Notes: generated by a model from the sequence alone, not told the origin. Positions 26,872 through 35,385 are shown, counted from the first letter of the stretch. The stretch is 64,000 nucleotides of DNA from Frateuria_A sp051900415 (GCF_051900415.1 NZ_JBHZGL010000007.1:129169-193168), one strand, 5' to 3'. Numbers and translations: made by a program.

Positions 26872-27027
26872 TCAGTGGAAGACGCCCAGCAACCAAAGCA
26901 CGATCACGATCACGATGATCAGGCCCAGGCCTCCGCTGGGGCCGTAGCCCCACGAGCGCGAGTAGCCCCAGGTCGGCAGGCCGAGCAGCGCGAGGATCAC
27001 CAGGATGACCAGGATGGTAATCAGCAT
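26872..27027 (-). CDS. DUF3309 small membrane protein
   Basis: A 51-residue protein too short for ordinary gene callers. Two hydrophobic helices (MLITILVILVILALLGLP and GLGLIIVIVIVLWLLG) flank WGYSRSWGYGPSGG, the DUF3309 signature. These tiny proteins are widespread and uncharacterised; some are stress-induced. AAGGAGTCC lies just upstream of the ATG. Confidence 0.88.
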   Translation of the reverse strand: MLITILVILVILALLGLPTWGYSRSWGYGPSGGLGLIIVIVIVLWLLGVFH

Positions 27028-27342
27028 GTAGGACTCCTTGCCGTTGAGGGTGCTTGCATCGTGCGCGCCACACCCGTTCAGGGCGTGTGAGCCGGCGGAG
27101 CGGGAAACGTGCAGACGCTGAACAGCCGGCGACCCCCTTGCGGCGAAGGTTGCGGAAGAGTGAAACGGACGCGAATGGCAAATGATCCGCCGCCGACGGG
27201 CGTCCGAATTCCTGAGACAGCGGCCGACTATCGTTCCCGGGCCTCGCGGTCCTCCGCCGCGGGTATCCGATCTGCTTGGCAGTGGCTCGGTTTTTCATGG
27301 CCGCGTCCTTAGTGCAGGACGCGGCCTTTTTTTGCCAGCGTT
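27028..27342. other. Intergenic stretch with an orphan plus-strand terminator
   Basis: 315 bases without a credible gene between the DUF3309 gene and the YCII gene, both on the minus strand. It ends in a strong terminator that works on the plus strand, with no plus-strand gene before it. It may encode a small RNA; nothing else was seen. Confidence 0.5.
27299..27333 (+). terminator. Strong Rho-independent terminator (plus strand)
   Basis: An 11-bp stem GGCCGCGTCCT/AGGACGCGGCC with loop TAGTGC is followed by seven T. On the minus strand no T run follows the stem, so it does not serve the YCII gene. Confidence 0.88.
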
Positions 27343-27717
27343 TCAGGCGCCCACGCGCTGGCGCACCGCGTCCATGTCGCGTACCGGCCGCAGCTCGATC
27401 GCACCGATGCGTGCCCACGGGAAGTCTTGCGCGATGCGCATGGCGTGATCGAGGTCGTCCGCCTCGATCAGGTTGAAGCCGGCCAGGTATTCCTTGGTTT
27501 CCGCGAACGGTCCGTCGAACACCGTGGTGCGCTGCTGGCGCACGCGGAACGAGCGGGCGGTCGCGGGCGGCTCGAGCTGTTGCGAGTCGAGCACGCAGCC
27601 CTGTGCGCGCAATTCGTCCGCGTGCGCCAGGCAGCCGCGCATGAGCGTGTCGAACTCGCCATCGGGCAGGGCCTGCAGCAGGGCGTCGTCGACGTACACC
27701 ATCATCAGGAACTTCAT
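27343..27717 (-). CDS. YCII-related DGPF-domain protein
   Basis: A 124-residue ferredoxin-like-fold protein. MKFLMMVYVDD opens the first strand and DGPFAETKEYLAGFNLIEADDLDHAM is the DGPF signature seen in proteins often encoded beside ECF sigma factors. No sigma factor is nearby here. The biochemical role of the family is unclear. It is the second plus neighbour of no gene: the next minus gene upstream is a lipoprotein, 61 bases away. Confidence 0.9.
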   Translation of the reverse strand: MKFLMMVYVDDALLQALPDGEFDTLMRGCLAHADELRAQGCVLDSQQLEPPATARSFRVRQQRTTVFDGPFAETKEYLAGFNLIEADDLDHAMRIAQDFPWARIGAIELRPVRDMDAVRQRVGA

Positions 27718-27778
27718 GGGCGGCTTCCGGCGAGTTGGGGACGGCCGATTATGGCCGGCCCCGCCACGCCGTGCAGCC

Positions 27779-28324
27779 TCAGTGCAGGCGTGCCACCACC
27801 TGCTTGCCCAGCGCCAGCACGGCTGGGCGCAACGTGGCCGGGTCGCGGTCGTCCACGCGCAGGTTGATCTGGCCCTGGTAGGCGCCCACGCGCAGCTTGA
27901 GACCGGCCGCCCCTTCGGCTTCGGCGAGGAAGGCCTCGTCGCCCAGCCCGGGCACCGGCGTGACGCTGATGCCGCGGCCGGTGAAATCCTCGCGGTGCGC
28001 GGCCAGCGCCTGGCCGGCCTGTTCGGGCGAGGCCATCCGGGTGAAGTCGATCAGCAGCTTGGTACGGTAGTCGCCCGGCTGCGGCTGGTGCAGGTACGAA
28101 CACATGCCACCCGCGCCCGCCTTCTGCTCGGTAACGGTGTCGGCACCGTTGGCCTGCAGGATGGCGGCCACGTCGGCCACCGGCATCAGCTGGCACAGGT
28201 CCAACGGCTGGTCGGCCATCGCAGGTGCGGACGACCTGCTGGCCGTCGTATCGGTGGCCTGGTCATGCGACGAGCAGCCGGCCAGCAGCAGGCCGCCCAG
28301 CAGAACCATCTGGAAACGTCTCAT
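27779..28324 (-). CDS. Lipoprotein, unknown function
   Basis: A 181-residue lipoprotein: signal MRRFQMVLLGGLLLAGC with lipobox LAGC (lipidated Cys17), a Ser/Thr linker, and a globular domain with two Cys (DLCQLMP, GMCSYL) that could pair. The domain resembles the DUF3558-like fold of envelope proteins (CQLMPVADVAAIL... GDYRTKLLIDF), a tentative comparison. The Met at 28324 starts directly at the signal peptide. Function unknown. Confidence 0.75.
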   Translation of the reverse strand: MRRFQMVLLGGLLLAGCSSHDQATDTTASRSSAPAMADQPLDLCQLMPVADVAAILQANGADTVTEQKAGAGGMCSYLHQPQPGDYRTKLLIDFTRMASPEQAGQALAAHREDFTGRGISVTPVPGLGDEAFLAEAEGAAGLKLRVGAYQGQINLRVDDRDPATLRPAVLALGKQVVARLH

Positions 28325-28387
28325 CGAGGCTTCTCCCCAAGCCGCACGTCGCGGCCGGGCGATCATAGACGGACGCATGCCGGACAA

Positions 28388-28417
28388 GCGAAGGGCGGCC
28401 CGAGGGCCGCCCTTCGC
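28388..28417 (-). terminator. GC-rich hairpin after the KGG stress-protein gene
   Basis: A 13-14 bp perfect stem, GCGAAGGGCGGCC/GGCCGCCCTTCGC, with a CGAG-type tetraloop lies 24 bases after the stop of the gene at 28441-28632. There is no clear T run beyond GCTTGTCC. Confidence 0.6.
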
Positions 28418-28440
28418 AGTGGCAATGGACCGAAGCGGAA

Positions 28441-28632
28441 TCAGTCGTTCTTGTGGCTCTGCTGGCCCGCCTTGACGTGCTGCTCGTGCGTGCCGCCACT
28501 GCTCTGCTGGCCGGCGCGCACATGCTCTTCGTGCGTGGCGTGGTCACCGCCACCGGCCTTGCCGCCCTTGCTGGCGATCGCGCGCTGCTTGTCTTCGTCC
28601 ATCGATGCGAAACCGCGCTTGTCGTTGCTCAT
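28441..28632 (-). CDS. KGG-motif general stress protein
   Basis: A 63-residue hydrophilic protein built of repeated motifs: RGFASMDEDKQRAIASKGGKAG, then two His-rich copies of HEEHVRAGQQSSGG and HEQHVKAGQQSH. The RxIASKGGKA block is the KGG (Con-10/GsiB-like) repeat of desiccation- and stress-induced proteins. CAGGAG precedes the ATG. It is probably stress-induced and intrinsically disordered; four other small hydrophilic proteins lie within the next 12 kb. Confidence 0.88.
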   Translation of the reverse strand: MSNDKRGFASMDEDKQRAIASKGGKAGGGDHATHEEHVRAGQQSSGGTHEQHVKAGQQSHKND

Positions 28633-29121
28633 GGCGTTCTCCTGTCTGTGGAAGGAAAGTCCGCCCAGCTGGCGAACGCTTTCCACCCTAGCGGGGGGGC
28701 CATAAAGAAGCCCTTAGCTGTGGATCAACGGGCTCCTCTACAGCGTTCCGTTCACCCAGCTTGCCTGTGTGGTCAACGCACAGGCGACCCATCGCGCGGT
28801 GTGCCGGCGCCACTGGCGGTCGATACCCTTCGCCGGCACGCAGGAACATTCCCGGCCTGACGCTTTTTGAGGTATCGCGTCGCGTGCATGGAAAGCAGGC
28901 GATGCCCGGTCAGGCACGTCGGCGTGTCGGACGGTGCCGGCCACGCAGGCACGTGATGCCTGGCTCGAGCGGGAGCCACAGCGCAGAAGCCACACGCGTC
29001 CGGCTGCAAGCGACGCAGAATGCGTGCGGGTTCGGTCGATCGCACAAACGCGTGGGGCGGACCGAAGCCCGCCCCACGTAACGTCGTTAATCCGGCTCCC
29101 GTCAGGAACCGGGCCGGCTTG
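28633..29121. other. 489-base stretch without a recognised gene
   Basis: No open frame here has credible composition, a start with SD, or a known motif; those present are rich in Arg/Cys and overlap each other. It holds the 5' flank of the KGG gene and a hairpin near its right end. Nothing else was seen. Confidence 0.6.
29051..29078 (-). terminator. Hairpin downstream of the OmpA-like lipoprotein gene
   Basis: CGTGGGGCGG/CCGCCCCACG, a 10-bp stem with an eight-base loop, lies 44 bases after the gene stop on the minus strand. GCGTTTGTG follows, a weak T-rich tract, so termination is plausible but not certain. Confidence 0.5.
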
Positions 29122-29736
29122 TCAGCCTGTCGTGCCGGAAGACATCGACTGATCGCCGCTCGACTGCCCGGCGAAATCCACCACCAGCGTCACGCGCCGG
29201 TTGGATGCGCCGGCCTCGCGCGTCTGGCCGCGCTCGACCTGGCGATCGCTCGCCTCGCCGTAGCTGACCGCGCGCAGGTGGTCGGCGGACAGGCCGCTCT
29301 GCACCAGGTAGTCGCGCACGGCCTTGGCGCGACGCTCGCCGAGGCGACGGTTGTAGCTGGCCGAACCGGCCGGGTCGGCGAAGCCCTCCACCGTGATCAC
29401 GGCGTCGGGATAGTGCTGTCCGACGACCTTGGCGAAGTCGTCCAGCAACGGCTTGTCTTCATCGCGCAAGGTGGAATCGTTGAAGGCGAAGTGCGCTGCC
29501 GTGTCGAGCCGCACGCGGCCGGCCATCTGCGAGATCTGCGCGTCGTACTTGGCGAAGCGCTGCTGCATCTCCTGGGTCAGCGAGTCGAGCTGCTGTTGCT
29601 GCTTCTGGTCGTTGGCGCGCAGTTCGGCAATCGCGGCGTCGTAATCGGCTTTCTTCACATAGTTGGTGCAACCGCCAAGCGCGATCGCCGTGACGACCAG
29701 CGATCCCGCGGCCCACCGGAATGTCGAGTTGACCAT
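29122..29736 (-). CDS. OmpA-family peptidoglycan-associated lipoprotein
   Basis: A 204-residue lipoprotein: signal and lipobox ALGGC (Cys23), a coiled coil (about 30-70: AELRANDQKQQQQLDSLTQE), and a C-terminal OmpA domain with AAHFAFNDSTL, VEGFADPAGSASYNRRLGERRAKAV and the NRRV end that bind diaminopimelate. It anchors the outer membrane to peptidoglycan. The Met at 29736 is chosen because AAGGAG lies nine bases upstream. No tol genes are adjacent, so it is a paralogue rather than Pal. Confidence 0.9.
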   Translation of the reverse strand: MVNSTFRWAAGSLVVTAIALGGCTNYVKKADYDAAIAELRANDQKQQQQLDSLTQEMQQRFAKYDAQISQMAGRVRLDTAAHFAFNDSTLRDEDKPLLDDFAKVVGQHYPDAVITVEGFADPAGSASYNRRLGERRAKAVRDYLVQSGLSADHLRAVSYGEASDRQVERGQTREAGASNRRVTLVVDFAGQSSGDQSMSSGTTG

Positions 29737-29993
29737 GTGCGCCTTCTCCTTCATGAGCGAGCCCTTGGCGGGTGCCTGCCCTTCGGACAACCACCAACCG
29801 TGTCGGCCCAGAGCGTCGGACCGTAGCACCCCCCGTCGCCCGCTACCTTGACGTTTCCTGACTCGGACGGACAAACGTGCGCGAGACCACGTGAAGGGAT
29901 ATCCAGGCGTTTAGCAATGTGGAGATTGTGCTAAGGCGGCGGGCGGCGGGCCCGCCTCTTCGTGCCAACCGCGGAACAAGGGCGTGCCTGCCA

Positions 29994-30536
29994 TCAGATC
30001 TGCTGGTCACGCTGCGCGTCGTTGCCGCTCTGGCCACCCTGGATCACGCCCTCGTCAGGCTCCTGGCCGGGCATGTGCGCCGGCGCCATGCGCGCCGACC
30101 CACCGGGCGAGCCGGCCGTGCCCCCACGGTTGGGCGAATCCGCGCCGGTGGTGCGATCGGCCGGATCGCGTGGCATGCCGTGCACGCGCTGATCCTGCTG
30201 CGCACCGAGGTCGGCCGCGGCGCCGGGGCTGCGCGAGGCCGGCACGCCGGTGCTATCGCTGGGGACATGCCCGCCGTCGTCGCCACTGAAACCCTGCTCG
30301 GCGCTGCCCTTGCGCGCCGGGCCACCTTCGTCCAGCGAGAGGCCGGGCGGATCCACGCGCGGCAGTCCGCCGGGCAGGCCTGCGGCGGTGTCGAACTCCT
30401 CGCGCGCGGCCTGCGCCACCTTGTGGCTGATCCCGCCCTGGCTCTGCGTGTTGGAACCGGCGGTCTTGCCCTCGGCATCGGAAGCCATCGGGCCTCCGAT
30501 CGGCTCGCGGTCGCGCTCGTCGTGTTGGTTGCCCAT
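29994..30536 (-). CDS. Hydrophilic, likely disordered protein
   Basis: A 180-residue protein dominated by Gly, Asp, Gln, Pro and Ser, with no Cys and no hydrophobic core. It contains short regions such as SHKVAQAAREEFDTAAGLPGG that may be helical. GAGGAAAAG precedes the ATG. Composition resembles stress or desiccation proteins of this group. No named family recognised. Confidence 0.65.
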   Translation of the reverse strand: MGNQHDERDREPIGGPMASDAEGKTAGSNTQSQGGISHKVAQAAREEFDTAAGLPGGLPRVDPPGLSLDEGGPARKGSAEQGFSGDDGGHVPSDSTGVPASRSPGAAADLGAQQDQRVHGMPRDPADRTTGADSPNRGGTAGSPGGSARMAPAHMPGQEPDEGVIQGGQSGNDAQRDQQI

Positions 30537-30735
30537 GGCGTCTTTTCCTCGGCTTTGCGTGCGGGAAAGTCTCGCGCGATGGCCGTCAGGGCAGCGTCGA
30601 AGGGCGCCAGCGGGCTCATCGCCGCCGTCATAGCCTGCGCATTACAGGTATCTAACAAGGTTCGGTGCACATTCAGCATCCGAGGCAGCGATCACGCGCC
30701 GCCGCGGCCCGGTTCGACGGTTCAGGAACGCGCAT

Positions 30736-30945
30736 ATGACCACGCATGCACAGCTCCCCCACCACTCCCTGTGGCCCACCAACCGGTGGCGCCAGCTGGC
30801 GCTGCGCCTGGGCCGCCAGCTGGGCCTGATCGCCGAGCAGGCACCCATCGTGCCGCCCACCCGCCGCCAGCAGCTGTTGGCGGCGCAGGACCGCCGCCGC
30901 GCCGAGCAGCGCCGCGCCGCCGAGCTGGCCCGCGGTCATCGCTGA
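30736..30945 (+). CDS. Small basic protein, unknown
   Basis: A 69-residue, Arg/Gln-rich, amphipathic helical protein (WRQLALRLGRQLGLIAEQAP, then RRQQLLAAQDRRRAEQRRAAEL). AGGAAC lies before the ATG. Composition fits a nucleic-acid- or membrane-surface-associated peptide, but no family is recognised and it could be spurious. Confidence 0.45.
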   Translation: MTTHAQLPHHSLWPTNRWRQLALRLGRQLGLIAEQAPIVPPTRRQQLLAAQDRRRAEQRRAAELARGHR

Positions 30946-30975
30946 TCGGCGCAACCGGACGCCCCTGCGGCCGTT

Positions 30976-31197
30976 TCAAGGTCCCAACACCCAGTAATAG
31001 AAATCCTGCGCGATCACCTTCTCGCCCGCGTCCGGCGCGTACCCGTAACGCGCATGCTCGCCCCTTGCCACGATCTGCCGGGCGAACGCGTCGGCCAACC
31101 GGCGGGTCGGGTCGCGACCGAGCAGGAAGGCGCGGAAACCGTCATAGCGAACCCGCTCGGTTTTCGCGTCGGCCTGGATGATGTGATCGACATCCAA
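30976..31197 (-). CDS. Small hypothetical protein or gene remnant
   Basis: An open frame of 73 codons reads DVDHIIQADAKTERVRYDGF through RDPTRRLADAFARQIVARGE to FYYWVLGP. This sequence has the composition of a real protein, unlike the Arg/Cys-rich reading upstream of it. If translated, a TTG at 31197 with GGGAG eight bases upstream is the best start. It may instead be the surviving 3' end of a larger gene cut off near 31.2 kb. Function unknown. Confidence 0.4.
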   Translation of the reverse strand: MDVDHIIQADAKTERVRYDGFRAFLLGRDPTRRLADAFARQIVARGEHARYGYAPDAGEKVIAQDFYYWVLGP

Positions 31198-31453
31198 CGG
31201 ATCGGCTCCCTGCCGGCGTTTCGTACCGGCGCATGCACCAGAGCTCGCCTGGCATGGCCAGCCTACGTTCGCCCGGGTGAAGCTGCCGCGCGCGATCGGT
31301 CGTCGCCGCCTGCATCGTCCTGACGCTCCGCGGCGTCGCCTACGCAACTTACACATCCCTTTGCCCCCGGCCGTCAGACGCTGGGGCCGCTTGCGCATAT
31401 CCCGTGTCCCGCGCGAGCGACCGCCTGACACGCATGGGACCGTCGCCCGGGCC

Positions 31454-33796
31454 ATGTCCACCCACGATGCCGCAGACGATCACGGCCGCACTCCGCGGGA
31501 AGCTGAGCTTGCGCGGGAGAACGCGCGCCTGCGCAAGGCACTCGAACGGGCCGGCGTGGACGTCGACAAGGCGTTGGAGGAGGCGGGTGTCGCCCGCCAG
31601 GCCACCCGACAGGCGCACGACGAGGCGGCCGTTGCAGCCCACGACCACGCCGAAGCGATGGAACAGGGGCGTGCAAGGCTGGCCGATGCCGAGGCGCTCA
31701 ACGCCGACCTGCGCCGCAGCAACGAGGCGCTCGCCGCCAGCGAGGCCGCCCTGAACCAGAGCCAGGAGCGGTTCCACGGTCTGTTCGCGATGAACACCCT
31801 CGGCGTGATGATCTGGGGTCCGGACCTGACCATGGCCGAGGTCAACGACGGCTTCCTGGCGATGAGCGGTTACACCCGCGAAGAAGCGCAGGGCCTGAGC
31901 TGGCGCGAACTGACGCCCGAGGAGTTCTATCCGGTGACGCTGCGCGCGATCGAGCAGATCCAGGCGACGGGCGAAAGCACGCCCTACGAGAAGCAATACC
32001 TGCGCAAGGACGGCTCGCGCTGGTGGGGTCTATTCGCCGCCCGCAAGGTGGGCGACGTCACGCTCGGCGTCGTGCTGGACGTCACCACGCGACGCCAGGC
32101 CGAGGAGGCCTTGCGCGAAAGCGAGGAACAGCTGCGCCTCATCGTCGAGAGCGCCCGCGACTACGCCATCATGGCCACCAATCCCGAGGGCCGCATCACG
32201 CGCTGGCTGCCCGGTGCCACTGCCGTGTTCGGCTGGAGCGAGGCGGAAGTGCTCGGCCGACCCGGGACCATGATCTTCACGCCGGAGGACCAGGCGTCGG
32301 GGCGCCCCGTCAAGGAAATGGCCCTCGCCCGCGAGCACGGCGTGGCGCCGGACGTGCGCTGGCACATGCGGCGCGATGGCTCGCGGGTGTTCATCGAGGG
32401 CCACATGATGGCGCTGCGCGGGCCGGACGGCGAGCTGCGTGGCTACATGAAGATCGGGCAGGACATCACCGAACGCTGGATGGCCGAAGAGCAGTTGCGC
32501 CAGAGCGAAACGGCGCTGCGCCATCTCAACGAGACGCTCGAGGCGCAGGTCGATGCGCGCACCGCCGAGCTGCGCCAGGCGGTGGAGGCGCTGCATGCCG
32601 AGGCGGTCGACCGCGTGCAGGTCGAAGAGGCGCTGCGCCAGGCGCAGAAGATGGAGGCGGTCGGCCAGCTTACCGGCGGCCTCGCGCACGACTTCAATAA
32701 CCTGCTGACCGGTATCGTCGGCAGCCTGGACCTGCTGCATCGGCGCACGGCGCAGGGCCGCTACAACGACCTGGACCGCTATATCGCCGCCGCGCGCGGT
32801 GCGGCGGATCGCGCCTCGGCGCTGACCCACCGCCTGCTCGCGTTCTCCCGGCGGCAGACACTCGATCCGCGACCGACCGATCTCAACGCGCTGGTGCAAG
32901 GCATGGTCGAGTTGCTCCGGCGCACCATCGGCCCGCACATCCGGCTGGAGGTCGAGCCGGCGGACGGACTGTGGACGACGCTGTGCGATTCCAACCAGCT
33001 GGAAAACGCGCTGCTCAACCTGTGCATCAATGCCCGCGACGCCATGCACGGCGGCGGGCGGCTGGTCATCGGCACCGCCAACACGCGGCTGGATGCGGCG
33101 GCCGCCAAGGGCCTGGACATGGTGCCGGGCGCGTATGTGGCGCTGCGCGTGTCCGACAGCGGCACCGGCATGCCGCCGGAGGTGATCGCCCGCGCGTTCG
33201 ATCCTTTCTACACCACCAAGCCGCAAGGCCAGGGCACCGGGCTCGGGCTGTCGATGGTGTACGGCTTCGCGCGCCAGAGCGGTGGCCAGGTGCGTATCGA
33301 CTCCACGCCCGGTCAGGGCACCACCGTGACGATCTACCTGCCCCGCCACAAGGGCGAGCCGGAGGCCGATGCCGCCGCCACCGAGCTGGCGAACGCGTTC
33401 CAGGCTGGCGCCAATGAGGCGGTGCTGGTGGTCGACGACGAGCCGACCGTGCGCATGCTGGTGGGCGAGGTGCTGCGCGAGCTCGGCTATACCGCGATCG
33501 AAGCGGCCGACGGCGCCTCCGCCTTGCGGGTACTGCAGTCGCAGGTACGCGTGGACCTGCTGGTGACAGACATCGGCCTGCCCGGCGGCATCGGCGGCCG
33601 GCAGCTGGCCGACACGGCGCGGATGTCGCGGCCGGCCCTGCGCGTGCTGTTCATCACCGGCTATGCGGAAAACGCCGCCATCGGTTCGCTCGAGCCGGGC
33701 ATGCAGGTGATGACCAAGCCGTTCGCGATGGATGCGCTGGCCTCGCGCATCCGCGACATGCTACGTGGCGCGCCGCAGGCGGGCGATCCGTCCTGA
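31454..33796 (+). CDS. Hybrid sensor histidine kinase with two PAS domains and a receiver
   Basis: A 780-residue cytoplasmic hybrid kinase without membrane helices. Order: coiled coil (about 10-105), PAS 1 (106-225), PAS 2 (228-350, RDYAIMATNPEGRITRWLPGA), a coiled linker, HisKA with the acceptor His in GGLAHDFNNLL, HATPase (ENALLNLCINARDAM, DSGTGMPPE, GTGLGLSMVYGF), and a C-terminal receiver with acidic DDEP, phospho-Asp in LLVTDIGLPGG and Lys in MTKPF. This is the family of PAS hybrid kinases with a C-terminal REC acting as phosphate sink. No partner regulator is next to it; the signal is unknown. Confidence 0.92.
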   Translation: MSTHDAADDHGRTPREAELARENARLRKALERAGVDVDKALEEAGVARQATRQAHDEAAVAAHDHAEAMEQGRARLADAEALNADLRRSNEALAASEAALNQSQERFHGLFAMNTLGVMIWGPDLTMAEVNDGFLAMSGYTREEAQGLSWRELTPEEFYPVTLRAIEQIQATGESTPYEKQYLRKDGSRWWGLFAARKVGDVTLGVVLDVTTRRQAEEALRESEEQLRLIVESARDYAIMATNPEGRITRWLPGATAVFGWSEAEVLGRPGTMIFTPEDQASGRPVKEMALAREHGVAPDVRWHMRRDGSRVFIEGHMMALRGPDGELRGYMKIGQDITERWMAEEQLRQSETALRHLNETLEAQVDARTAELRQAVEALHAEAVDRVQVEEALRQAQKMEAVGQLTGGLAHDFNNLLTGIVGSLDLLHRRTAQGRYNDLDRYIAAARGAADRASALTHRLLAFSRRQTLDPRPTDLNALVQGMVELLRRTIGPHIRLEVEPADGLWTTLCDSNQLENALLNLCINARDAMHGGGRLVIGTANTRLDAAAAKGLDMVPGAYVALRVSDSGTGMPPEVIARAFDPFYTTKPQGQGTGLGLSMVYGFARQSGGQVRIDSTPGQGTTVTIYLPRHKGEPEADAAATELANAFQAGANEAVLVVDDEPTVRMLVGEVLRELGYTAIEAADGASALRVLQSQVRVDLLVTDIGLPGGIGGRQLADTARMSRPALRVLFITGYAENAAIGSLEPGMQVMTKPFAMDALASRIRDMLRGAPQAGDPS

Positions 33797-33951
33797 AAAA
33801 TCTCCCAGCGGCGGACGCTTTTTTTCAGGCCGCCGGTGGCGGTGCTTCGGCTGTCCGCGGGTTGCGGGCATTGGCGCCGCCCTTGCATCGCCCAAGGCGC
33901 CTGGCCATCCGGTCGGGTATCACGCGTACTCCCACACCCCACGGAGGCACC

Positions 33952-34125
33952 ATGGCAAACCAGCGAGACAACGAGCGCAGCAACCAGCAGTCGGGCCGTT
34001 CGGCCAGCGACGACAACGGCGACATGACTGTCCGCGAAGCCGGCCAGAAAGGCGGCCAGCGCGTGCGCGAACTGGTCGAGGAAGGCAAGGATTCCGAGGG
34101 CGGCCGCAGCGGCAACGATCGCTAG
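33952..34125 (+). CDS. Small stress protein with a KGG-like motif
   Basis: A 57-residue, very hydrophilic protein: an Asn/Gln/Ser-rich N-terminus, then TVREAGQKGGQRVRELVEEGK, a single KGG-type repeat, and a Gly/Asp tail. ACGGAGG lies before the ATG and a strong terminator follows. It is too short for many gene callers. Likely a stress-induced disordered protein like the one at 28441-28632. Confidence 0.8.
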   Translation: MANQRDNERSNQQSGRSASDDNGDMTVREAGQKGGQRVRELVEEGKDSEGGRSGNDR

Positions 34126-34146
34126 GCCCCCAGGGTCCGCGGACAG

Positions 34147-34175
34147 AAAAAGCCTGGCTCGCGCCAGGCTTTTTT
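34147..34175. terminator. Bidirectional Rho-independent terminator
   Basis: AAAAAGCCTGGC/GCCAGGCTTTTT with loop TCGC. It terminates the small stress gene on the plus strand and the GNAT operon on the minus strand. Confidence 0.92.
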
Positions 34176-34208
34176 TGCATCAGGCAGAAGGCACCCAGGC
34201 CCTTGCCG

Positions 34209-34748
34209 TCAGGACAGAGGGAAGCCGCCCTGCAGATCGAGGCAGAAACCGAACACCGGCAACTCGCCCTGCATGAAATCCAGTTCCGGCGCCCGTTCGA
34301 ACCCCAGCCGCTCGTACATGCGCCAGGCCACCTGCATGGCGCGGGTAGTGTGCAGCACCACGCGCGCGTGGCCGTGCTCGCAGGCACGCTGGATGCAGGC
34401 CCCGGTCAGCGCCCGCCCCACGCCCAGGCCGCGTGCCGTCGGTGCCACGCCGAGCAGGCGGATGCCCGAGGCGTGCGTGAGCGTGCCGGCGATGCCGCCG
34501 GAGCCGTACTGCGCCATGTCGCCGAAATACACCACGCCACCGAGCAGCCGCTCTTCATCGTCCAGCGCCACCAGCAACTGCGCCTGCGGCTTGCGGGTGA
34601 ACTGGCCGATGTTCGCCAGCAGGGCGTAATAGCGCGGCTGTTCGTCCGGTCTGGGGAAACCTTCCAGCCGCGCGTACACGTCGACCAGCAGGCGCCCCAG
34701 TGGCTCGAACTCGTCCGGACGGGCCTCGCGGATGCGCACGCCGGTCAC
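34209..34748 (-). CDS. GNAT-family N-acetyltransferase
   Basis: A 179-residue acetyl-CoA-dependent acyltransferase. It has IRLLGVAPTARGLGVGRALTGACIQ, the motif A pyrophosphate-binding loop (Q/R-x-x-G-x-G/A), and MYERLGFERA, motif B. The start is GTG at 34748, overlapping the stop of the upstream small gene (GTGA), which indicates coupling. The substrate is unknown. It is the last gene of a three-gene overlapping operon. Confidence 0.87.
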   Translation of the reverse strand: MTGVRIREARPDEFEPLGRLLVDVYARLEGFPRPDEQPRYYALLANIGQFTRKPQAQLLVALDDEERLLGGVVYFGDMAQYGSGGIAGTLTHASGIRLLGVAPTARGLGVGRALTGACIQRACEHGHARVVLHTTRAMQVAWRMYERLGFERAPELDFMQGELPVFGFCLDLQGGFPLS

Positions 34749-34945
34749 TGGTCGCTCGAACGCACCCGCGCCAGTCCCGCCGGCGTCAGTTCCAGTACCG
34801 GAGCGCCCTCGCAAACGTGCTCCGGCCGGCGCACCAGCCCGGCCAGCATCAGCCGCGCCACCGCCTCCTCGGACACCATGGCCCCCTGGCCCTCGGCTAC
34901 GCGGGCGAGATGGGCCAGATCCTGCAGGTCGAGCTTGTCGGTCAT
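34745..34945 (-). CDS. Small winged-helix-like protein
   Basis: A 66-residue protein (MTDKLDLQDLAHLARVAEGQ, then VSEEAVARLMLAGLVRRPEHV and LELTPAGLARVRS). Its helix-helix-beta hairpin pattern ending in L-T-x-x-G resembles the C-terminal half of a winged-helix domain of MarR/PadR type. It overlaps both neighbours by four bases (ATGA at its start and GTGA at its end). DNA binding is only a guess. Confidence 0.65.
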   Translation of the reverse strand: MTDKLDLQDLAHLARVAEGQGAMVSEEAVARLMLAGLVRRPEHVCEGAPVLELTPAGLARVRSSDQ

Positions 34946-35385
34946 CGGCGGCCTCCTCCGATCGCTTCATCCCGGCTGTACGGCCACCAGCCCGCGCCAT
35001 GGCACGCATAGCGGTCGGCCGCGCGTTCGAACCGATTGTGCACGCTGACGCCCCCGCACAGCAGGTAAAGCGGCAGGAACAGCGGACCCAGCACCATGTA
35101 CTGATAGACGTGCGCGCGCTCGTGATCGGTCAGCAACACCTGCGGCTCGATGGCGTGCCCGGCGCGATGTGCGTAGGTCGCGCACGTCACGTCCAGGCTG
35201 TCGCCGGTGTGCAGGATGACGTTGCCCAGTGTCAACGCACCCGGCGAAAACCACGGCATGCGCGCGAAGACCAGCGCGAGCTCGCGCGGGCGCCACCGTG
35301 CGCGGGCTCCCATCGTCAGCCCGATGCCGCCGGCAAGCAGGCCGAGCAGCGTGTTGGGCAAGGTCCACAGGACGCCGAACGCCAC
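34942..35385 (-). CDS. Membrane protein with an HExxH motif
   Basis: A 147-residue protein with an N-terminal helix (VLWTLPNTLLGLLAGGIGLT), a polar middle, and the sequence DHERAHVYQYMVLGPLFLPLYLLCGG. HERAH is a full HExxH zinc motif directly before a hydrophobic segment. A later Glu (NRFERAADRYACH) could be a third ligand. This looks like a small membrane metallopeptidase-like protein; activity is inferred. It starts the operon with the wHTH-like and GNAT genes. Confidence 0.7.
   Translation of the reverse strand: MAFGVLWTLPNTLLGLLAGGIGLTMGARARWRPRELALVFARMPWFSPGALTLGNVILHTGDSLDVTCATYAHRAGHAIEPQVLLTDHERAHVYQYMVLGPLFLPLYLLCGGVSVHNRFERAADRYACHGAGWWPYSRDEAIGGGRR

Noticed and set aside
28738..28995. 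Minus-strand 85-codon frame in the gene-free stretch
   Set aside because: Ser/Arg/Cys-rich without SD, hydrophobic core or motif.
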